Shown one piece after another: positions 6,893 to 11,168 of a stretch of DNA of 11,168 bases. The translations under genes and the position numbers were made by a program. The notes beneath the pieces were generated by a model. The model saw only the letters and a list, made by a program, of their open reading frames with translations. It had not been told where the DNA came from and did no database searches. This DNA is from Chlamydiota bacterium (lineage in GTDB: Bacteria > Chlamydiota > Chlamydiia > Chlamydiales > SM23-39). Every line of letters starts with the position of its first letter. Within the stretch, counting starts at the first letter, position 1. The stretch covers positions 1 to 11,168 of the forward strand of contig DAIDLB010000075.1 of assembly GCA_027449725.1 (NCBI GenBank), written 5' to 3'.

Positions 6893-7994
6893 GAAGCTGC
6901 ACCAGAACCAGGGGTCGTCGATTTTGGGGATTATTTTGGCCGCTTTTCGAATTCTTTTTGCGGGGGTTGTATACTTCTTGTCGATACTACCCCCGCAAAA
7001 AGAATCGAAAATCGGCTCAAAAGAACCCCAAAATCGACAGACCCCTGGTTTTGGCGCAGCTTCCGCTCTCCTCTCTGTCCTCCTCTTGACCTCCTGCGCC
7101 CGCGTCTCCGACAGGATCGAGCCGCGCGTCTCCTACCAAATCCAGGAGCGCCACTTCTCCCGCCTTCAATCCGCCTTCGCCGCCCTCACTCCCGAAGAGA
7201 GGGCAACCGACTGGGGCCGCGAGATGACGATCGCCCACGCCTTCACCCAGGAGCTCGATCTCTACCGCGCCGTCTCCACCTATAAACGGGCCCACGTCCT
7301 CATCCCTCTGGATGCCGCCGCACGGAGGCAGGAGATCGAGTACGATATCCTTCTCTGCTATTACCTCGGCAAGCGCTACGACGAAGCGATCGAGAGCTTC
7401 GAGAGAAGCAGCCTCGCCACCGCAGACAAAGCCTTCCCCGCCTACCACGACCTCCTCCTCGTCCTTCTCGAATGCTACCGCGAAGTCGAAGCGCCCGAGA
7501 AAGAAGACCGGATCGCCGAGCTCATCGAAAAGACCTATCCCGCCACCTCGGAAGAGCTCAAAGTCTCCTACTCGCTCCGCTCCGGCGACCTCCCCGGCCT
7601 CCTCGCCCTCAACAGCGACCTCCCCCACCCCTCCTATCTCGACCCCATGCTCGCCTGCTACGACCAGAACCACAAGTCGGTCGGCAAAGCCCAAGCCCTC
7701 AACGCCCTCCTCCCGGGCGCCGGATACCTCTACATCGGCCAAAAAAAGTCTGCAGCCACAGCCTTCCTCCTCAACGGCCTCTTCATCGCCGCGGCCACCC
7801 AGTTCTTCGTTCGCGGCCACACCGTCGCCGGCGTCATCACCGCCACCTTCGAAGCCGGCTGGTACTTCGGCGGCATCTACGGCGCCGGCGAAGAAGCCAA
7901 GTACTACAACGAACGGATCTATGAATGCAACGCCTCCCAAATCCTCCATGAACACTCCCTCTTCCCCGTCCTCATGCTCCGCCATGCGTTTTGA
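6885..7994 (+). CDS. envelope lipoprotein with TPR-like helices and C-terminal membrane segment
   Basis: A 369-residue protein of unrecognised exact family. A lipobox LLTSC (Cys71) follows a hydrophobic stretch, so the mature protein should be lipid-anchored at Cys71. Residues about 80-260 are helical with TPR-like pairs (for example EYDILLCYYLGKRYDEAIES). Near the C-terminus, LNALLPGAGYLYIGQKKSAA leads into hydrophobic segments, a pattern seen in several small membrane-protein families with an LLPGxGxxYxG motif. The ATG at 6885 overlaps the sctC stop by 8 bases but has a poor ribosome-binding site, and residues about 4-60 are encoded by the palindromic element at 6893-7063. Without that insert, MNKK plus the hydrophobic stretch would be a normal lipoprotein signal. 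TTG 6978 is another possible start. The gene is probably co-transcribed with sctC and the YidD-like gene. Confidence 0.7.
   Translation: MNKKLHQNQGSSILGIILAAFRILFAGVVYFLSILPPQKESKIGSKEPQNRQTPGFGAASALLSVLLLTSCARVSDRIEPRVSYQIQERHFSRLQSAFAALTPEERATDWGREMTIAHAFTQELDLYRAVSTYKRAHVLIPLDAAARRQEIEYDILLCYYLGKRYDEAIESFERSSLATADKAFPAYHDLLLVLLECYREVEAPEKEDRIAELIEKTYPATSEELKVSYSLRSGDLPGLLALNSDLPHPSYLDPMLACYDQNHKSVGKAQALNALLPGAGYLYIGQKKSAATAFLLNGLFIAAATQFFVRGHTVAGVITATFEAGWYFGGIYGAGEEAKYYNERIYECNASQILHEHSLFPVLMLRHAF
6893..7063. repeat. 171-bp palindromic element, copy 1 (in frame in the lipoprotein gene)
   Basis: Two 74-base arms (6893-6966 and 6990-7063) are inverted repeats of each other with only a few mismatches and single-base gaps, around a 23-base loop (6967-6989). 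Landmarks are GAAGCTGC / GCAGCTTC at the outer ends, AACCAGGGG / CCCCTGGTT, TCGATTTTGGGG / CCCCAAAATCGA, and CTTTTTGCGGGGG / CCCCCGCAAAAAG next to the loop. It begins one base after the sctC stop codon. It is open in the lipoprotein frame, where it encodes a hydrophobic segment (ILAAFRILFAGVVYF) then a basic stretch. A related copy lies at 8025-8193. No transposase is present, so it is MITE-like or similar to the Rickettsia palindromic elements. Confidence 0.9.
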
Positions 7995-8640
7995 TAGGAG
8001 CTTCGCCCCTAAAACCCCACCAAAGGGCCTGGTCGGCAGCACAGGGACAGTCGCTTTTCGGGTTCTTTTGAGCCGATTTTCGATTTTTTTTGCGGAGGTT
8101 ATATACTTCTGTCGATATTACCCCCGCAAAAAGAATCGAAAAGCGGCAAAAATAATCCCGAAAATCGACGGCCCTGGGCTGCCGACCAGGCCCCAGGACT
8201 GCGTCCTTTGGAATCCTATTTGTTTTTTTCGGCTGGCGCCGAAAATAACAATCGTTTTGTTTCTGTTTCCTCTTTTGGTCTTCGCGCGCGAGCCGTTCAA
8301 CGAGCCTTGGGGACAAGACGCCGGTCTGAAAACCCCGCCAATCGTACAGGCAGAACAAAAGCCGCCGGGACTCGCGACGAAGATCGCCGACTCCATCATC
8401 CGCTTCCATCAAGAAGTGCTCTCACCCGTCGATGGACCGAGAAGCTCCTATCGTCCAACATCGTCGAGGTATATGCAGCTGGCGATGCAGCGGTATGGAT
8501 TTGTCCAGGGACTTTTGATGGGATTCGACCGTCTGCTTAGAGAGAACGACGAGGAGTGGGTGTATCGAACAATTGAAATCGACGGGAAGACATATAAATA
8601 TGATCCTGCCTGGACGGATAAGTATCACGGAATTCGTTGA
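7984..8640 (+). CDS. exported YidD-like protein lacking the signature cysteines
   Basis: The C-terminal part (about residues 134-185 from ATG 7984) matches the YidD family: IIRFHQEVLSPVDGPR, then SSYRPTSSRYMQLAMQRYG and a GF-RLLR helix. Classical YidD reads GPxCRxxPTCSxY and helps YidC/Sec insert membrane proteins; here both Cys are Ser (residues 154 and 160), and the usual CHPL...GGxDPV tail is replaced by one ending PAWTDKYHGIR. Upstream, KITIVLFLFPLLVFA looks like a signal peptide or membrane anchor, so the domain is probably outside the cytoplasm. The start is unresolved. ATG 7984 overlaps the previous stop and reads through palindrome copy 2. A TTG at 8208 has a well-spaced AGGA (8195-8198) but is one frame off, across a run of seven T. 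The family call is firm; the function is inferred. Confidence 0.65.
   Translation: MRFDRSFAPKTPPKGLVGSTGTVAFRVLLSRFSIFFAEVIYFCRYYPRKKNRKAAKIIPKIDGPGLPTRPQDCVLWNPICFFRLAPKITIVLFLFPLLVFAREPFNEPWGQDAGLKTPPIVQAEQKPPGLATKIADSIIRFHQEVLSPVDGPRSSYRPTSSRYMQLAMQRYGFVQGLLMGFDRLLRENDEEWVYRTIEIDGKTYKYDPAWTDKYHGIR
8025..8193. repeat. 169-bp palindromic element, copy 2 (5' end of the YidD-like gene)
   Basis: Arms of 74 and 73 bases (8025-8098 and 8121-8193) surround a 22-base loop (8099-8120). The outer ends GGGCCTGGTCGGCAGC and GCTGCCGACCAGGCCC pair perfectly over 16 bases. The inner approximately 55 bases of each arm are clearly homologous to copy 1, including GCCGCTTTTCGATTC-type, TTCTTTTGAGCCGATTTTCG-type and GCGGGGG/CCCCCGC segments. 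The arm types are exchanged left to right relative to copy 1, whereas the loop keeps the same orientation. It lies 30 bases after the lipoprotein stop and is open in the YidD-like frame. Confidence 0.9.
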
Positions 8641-8663
8641 TCCTTGCGCTTGCCTTCAAGTGT

Positions 8664-8692
8664 GATTTTTGGTACCGTCAGCACCCAAAATC
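8664..8692 (+). other. small hairpin after the YidD-like gene
   Basis: GATTTTTGGT and ACCCAAAATC can pair as about 9 bp with one bulge or mismatch around a short loop, 23 bases after the stop codon. There is no T-run after it, so it is at most a weak or factor-dependent 3'-end structure. Confidence 0.3.
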
Positions 8693-8711
8693 AGTCTACA
8701 GAAAACAAGAA

Positions 8712-8875
8712 TATATCGCGCGCAGGAAGGTTTTGTGAATTTGGGATCAGCGAGGCAAAGCAAAATTGACCCGACCGAACGAGACCATTGCACTCCGTGC
8801 AAGGCGAGTGAGGAGGGTCAATTTTGTAAAGCCGCAGCGAGCCCAAATTCACAAAACCTGACGGAGCGCGGTATA
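8712..8875. repeat. 164-bp nested palindrome between convergent genes
   Basis: Four concentric pairs of complementary blocks are present: TATATCGCGC (8712-8721) with GCGCGGTATA (8866-8875), one mismatch; GGTTTTGTGAATTTGGG (8729-8745) with its exact complement at 8842-8858; CAAAATTGACCC (8761-8772) with GGGTCAATTTTG (8815-8826); and TTGCAC (8788-8793) with GTGCAA (8797-8802) around a 3-base loop. They are separated by nearly symmetric non-pairing stretches (7/7, 15/15 and 15/12 bases). The gene-free interval 8641-8936 consists mainly of this structure plus a T-rich stretch. It is unrelated in sequence to the palindromes at 6893 and 8025. It could be a second MITE-like repeat and may act as a two-way terminator. 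Confidence 0.85.
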
Positions 8876-8936
8876 ACCCGCTTTATCTGGATGGTCATTG
8901 TCTCGTTTTTTGTTCTTACGGCAGTTTTTGTGATGT

Positions 8937-10118
8937 TTATCCACTCGACTTTGTACATATTTGACCCTCGATTTCTTCAAGCAATTGAGGTAAGGATTGC
9001 AAGGCCTCTGCGATCGGGATCGCTTCGATGCGGTCAAAATACTGGCGCTGATTTCCGCCATAAAAGATGTATAGCTTGGCAATCGGATAGTCGGCCTGAA
9101 ATGCTTTGAGAGCTTTTAAATCATTGGCATCGATTTTTTTCGAACGCTTCACTTCAATCCCGATCAATCCTTTGGCCCCGTAAAGGACAAAATCCACTTC
9201 CAATTTGTCCGCCGTGCGCCAAAAATAGATATCGTATCCCAATTCATAGTAACTATTGATCGCCTGTATCTCTTGAAAGACCAGGCTCTCCAAAGCCGGC
9301 CCTTCCGCTTCTTCCGGAGAATCGAAAGGCCCCATGGGGCGCAGCGTGCGATAGACGCCCACATCAAAATAATAAAATTTGCAATGCGTGACCAACTTTC
9401 TCTTTGCCCGTTTCGAAAAAACAGGAATTCTGGAACTCAACAAAAGATCTTCCGTAATTTGGAAATACTCTTCAATCGTCTTTCTTTCGACCGAAACTTC
9501 TCGAGCAATTTCAGCAATATTTAGAAGAGAACCCTGAGAAAAACTGGCGATTTGCAAAAAACGGGCAAAGGCTCCCACATTTCGAACAAGCCCCTCTTGC
9601 ATCACTTCTTCCCGCAAATAGACATGGATATACGCATTCAAATAATCTGCCGGCTTGACATCGGGATCATGGACCGTAGGCAATTGCCCGAACTTCAAAG
9701 CGGTTTCAATGTGAAAGTCGCTGCCTAGCTCAACAGCTGTCAAGGGAAACATCTTGTAATATAGGGCTCTACCGGCAAGAAGGTTCACCCCCCTTCGTTT
9801 CAGCGTCCTTGCACTCGATCCCGTCAAGATGAACCGGATCCGTTTGCTTTCAATCAGCCGGTGTACTTCATTCAAAAGCTCAGGGATCTTTTGCACCTCA
9901 TCGATGACAACCCAGCCCTGGAAATCAGCCGGAATCAAATTCTCTAAATGGTGGGGATTTGTCAAGAGAGTAAAAAACGTTTCCTGGTTCAACAAGTCGA
10001 GGAAAAGCCCCTCCGGAAGATTCTCCTTCAACCAGGATGTTTTGCCGGTTCCTCGAGGCCCGAAGAGAAAAAAGCTCTTTTTACCCTCCAGAGGCTTCGC
10101 CAACAGCCGACGATACAT
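8937..10118 (-). CDS. stand-alone AAA ATPase with DUF4143-type C-terminal domain
   Basis: A complete 393-residue member of the widespread AAA_14/DUF4143 family of unknown function. Visible features are Walker A GPRGTGKT (residues 20-27), Walker B WVVIDEVQ (Asp73-Glu74), a sensor-like ILTGSSARTLKR (about 95-106) followed by LLAGRA, and a C-terminal domain with KLEVDFVLYG and GIEVKRSKK. The Asp309...Glu322-x-Lys324 pattern resembles the PD-(D/E)xK nuclease core. Length is normal for the family and no frameshift is seen. AGGGAG on the minus strand (10125-10130) lies 6 bases before the ATG, and a good promoter lies upstream. These genes are scattered irregularly among bacteria and are often horizontally acquired; the lower G+C here compared with the T3SS block fits that. 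It converges on the YidD-like gene. Confidence 0.88.
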   Translation of the reverse strand: MYRRLLAKPLEGKKSFFLFGPRGTGKTSWLKENLPEGLFLDLLNQETFFTLLTNPHHLENLIPADFQGWVVIDEVQKIPELLNEVHRLIESKRIRFILTGSSARTLKRRGVNLLAGRALYYKMFPLTAVELGSDFHIETALKFGQLPTVHDPDVKPADYLNAYIHVYLREEVMQEGLVRNVGAFARFLQIASFSQGSLLNIAEIAREVSVERKTIEEYFQITEDLLLSSRIPVFSKRAKRKLVTHCKFYYFDVGVYRTLRPMGPFDSPEEAEGPALESLVFQEIQAINSYYELGYDIYFWRTADKLEVDFVLYGAKGLIGIEVKRSKKIDANDLKALKAFQADYPIAKLYIFYGGNQRQYFDRIEAIPIAEALQSLPQLLEEIEGQICTKSSG

Positions 10119-10138
10119 TTTTTGCTCCCTTTACCCCC

Positions 10139-10167
10139 ATTTTATCACATTTTTCTGCTTACTTCAA
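10139..10167 (-). promoter_or_regulatory. sigma-70-type promoter of the ATPase gene
   Basis: On the minus strand, TTGAAG (complement of 10162-10167) and TAAAAT (complement of 10139-10144) are separated by exactly 17 bases, and TGA precedes the -10 as an extended -10 element. Transcription would start about 10-15 bases upstream of the ATG, giving a very short leader that still includes the AGGGAG. Confidence 0.6.
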
Positions 10168-10236
10168 TCCTATTTTTTCGGAATAAAACCCAACAAACTC
10201 AGAATCAATAGGATAGCGAAGCACTATAGAGTCGTT

Positions 10237-11168
10237 TCAGGCTCTCCCAAAATAATTCTGGATGAATGAATAGATAAATGAGTTGAAAGGTCTTGGATTG
10301 ACCGGAGGCAACTTCTTTTGGGGATTCTTTAGATTGTTTCGCGCCTCAACCAACGCTTCAGCAGTGATGCCTGTCTTCTTATGATTGCGGACGATCGCGC
10401 TTTCGTGCAGGATTTCAAAGAATTTCTCATTGTTTTTGGACAGGGGGCCCGAACCGCGGGTTCCGTATATTTCTGGATGGAATTGAGTGGTTATCACAGG
10501 AGACCCCGCACCGTATTTCGATTCTGCAGCTTTGACGAGGTCGTTTTGAACGGTAAGCGGTTCCAAATCTCCAGTTCCGTTTTGCCCTTCAGCAATGTTC
10601 ACTCCCTGGTGATGCATCACCTCGCCAATAACGGTATCGCAAAAGAGGGGGGCTAGAAGACCCTTTTGCTTTGGATCGATCAGAGTGAATGTTTGATTCC
10701 CATAGTACCCCGACGGACTGTCTATGAGTTTTTTGCCATGATAGACATGAATGACCTGATGTCCCCGGCAAACTCCCATCAGAGGGATTCCCCTCTGGCG
10801 CGCTTCGTGGATCAGCGTCAATTCGACCAGCGTTCGATAGTGATCATCATAGATGCTGTCCGAACCACCGTACCAAATTTGAGGGATATCTTCTCCTCCT
10901 GGTAAGAAGATGCAGTCGAGATTTTTAGCGATTTGACTGATTTTGTCGATGACGTCCCAACACACGGGAGCATCGATCTTTTTGTTTTTAACCAAATCGA
11001 TAAACACCTCTGCTCGACTGGCCCCGGACTTGCAAAGATCGTTCTTATTTATATAATTAAAAATTTCCCTCACTTCATTGGTTAGAAAAATCGAATGATC
11101 CCATCTTGGAGATGAATAATCTATACATTGCGCTTTACATTTTGTTTGATCTTCAATCTTTTTAATTG
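10237..11168 (-). CDS. class I glutamine amidotransferase / peptidase C26 (PuuD-like), 5' end outside window
   Basis: The frame is open to the window edge, beyond the GTG at 11073 that could be mistaken for a start, so the gene is 5'-partial with at least 309 residues in view. Class I amidotransferase landmarks are FLPGGEDIPQIWYG, the nucleophile elbow MGVCRGHQVI (Cys codon at 10768-10770), MHHQGVN and TTQFHPEIYG, which supplies the His and Glu of the triad. The order and the GGEDI...GVCRG...HHQ...FHPE set fit the gamma-glutamyl hydrolase/PuuD (peptidase C26) type better than biosynthetic amidotransferase subunits, which need a synthase partner not seen here. Substrate is unknown. The N-terminal part in view (Cys/Lys-rich, up to about residue 85) and the C-terminal tail (NLKNPQKKLPPVNPRPFNSF) are not typical of PuuD. 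The gene is followed by a 118-base gap and the ATPase gene on the same strand. Confidence 0.85.
   Translation of the reverse strand, partial: IKKIEDQTKCKAQCIDYSSPRWDHSIFLTNEVREIFNYINKNDLCKSGASRAEVFIDLVKNKKIDAPVCWDVIDKISQIAKNLDCIFLPGGEDIPQIWYGGSDSIYDDHYRTLVELTLIHEARQRGIPLMGVCRGHQVIHVYHGKKLIDSPSGYYGNQTFTLIDPKQKGLLAPLFCDTVIGEVMHHQGVNIAEGQNGTGDLEPLTVQNDLVKAAESKYGAGSPVITTQFHPEIYGTRGSGPLSKNNEKFFEILHESAIVRNHKKTGITAEALVEARNNLKNPQKKLPPVNPRPFNSFIYSFIQNYFGRA

Noticed and set aside
7312..7983. Upstream part of the open frame that contains the YidD-like domain
   Set aside because: Ser/Pro/Lys-rich shadow of the lipoprotein gene in another frame; real coding resumes only after about 7984.
7017..8042. Minus-strand open frame of 341 codons opposite the lipoprotein gene
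   Set aside because: Gly/Glu/Val-rich low-complexity translation, the shadow of a strongly biased plus-strand gene with a clear lipobox.
6893..8193. CRISPR array or IS ends
   Set aside because: Only two palindrome copies about 1 kb apart, no spacer regularity and no transposase or cas gene in the window.
8669..9109. Plus-strand open frame of 146 codons including a hydrophobic stretch (about 8880-8950)
   Set aside because: Its first half is the nested palindrome and its end is antisense to the ATPase gene. No plausible ribosome-binding site; a degraded membrane-protein remnant cannot be excluded.
10174..10236. Long-range inverted pair (TCCTATT/AATAGGA on the minus strand) between amidotransferase and ATPase genes
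   Set aside because: Seven-base stem with a long loop and no T-run; not convincing as a terminator.
11071..11073. GTG as the start of the amidotransferase
   Set aside because: The same frame stays open for another 31 codons to the window edge, so the true start is probably outside.

Overview
The window looks like part of a chlamydial chromosome, most likely an environmental (amoeba-associated) member of the Chlamydiae. The main reason is the gene order sctN-sctO-sctP-sctQ-sctC, which matches the chlamydial type III secretion (T3SS) cluster 'CdsN-O-P-Q-(Pkn5)-C', together with a very long secretin of the chlamydial CdsC type. The species cannot be named from this sequence alone.

Region 1 (1-6892, + strand): the T3SS block. 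It holds the 3' end of the export ATPase sctN, the coiled-coil stalk sctO, the needle-length regulator sctP, the C-ring/sorting-platform protein sctQ, and the outer-membrane secretin sctC. sctN/sctO overlap by 4 bases (ATGA), and sctP/sctQ are 3 bases apart with a strong Shine-Dalgarno. sctQ contains an excellent internal ribosome-binding site and ATG that would give a separate SctQ-C product. The Pkn5-type kinase gene normally found between cdsQ and cdsC in Chlamydia is absent. The secretin carries seven tandem copies of an approximately 70-75-residue ring-building repeat.

Region 2 (6885-8640, + strand): two envelope genes follow the secretin. The first encodes a lipoprotein with TPR-like helices and a C-terminal membrane segment. 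The second encodes an exported YidD-like protein that has lost both signature cysteines. Each gene begins with, or is preceded by, a copy of the same approximately 170-bp near-perfect palindrome (74-nt arms, 22-23-nt loop). Both copies lie immediately downstream of the previous gene's stop, and both are open in the reading frame of the next gene. This recalls the Rickettsia palindromic elements that insert in frame into genes. It is the most unusual content of the window.

Region 3 (8641-8936): no convincing gene. It holds a different, nested palindrome of 164 bp lying between convergent genes.

Region 4 (8937-11168, - strand): an accessory-looking, more A+T-rich segment. It contains a stand-alone AAA/DUF4143-type ATPase with its own well-formed promoter, and a class I glutamine amidotransferase (peptidase C26/PuuD-like) whose 5' end runs off the window.
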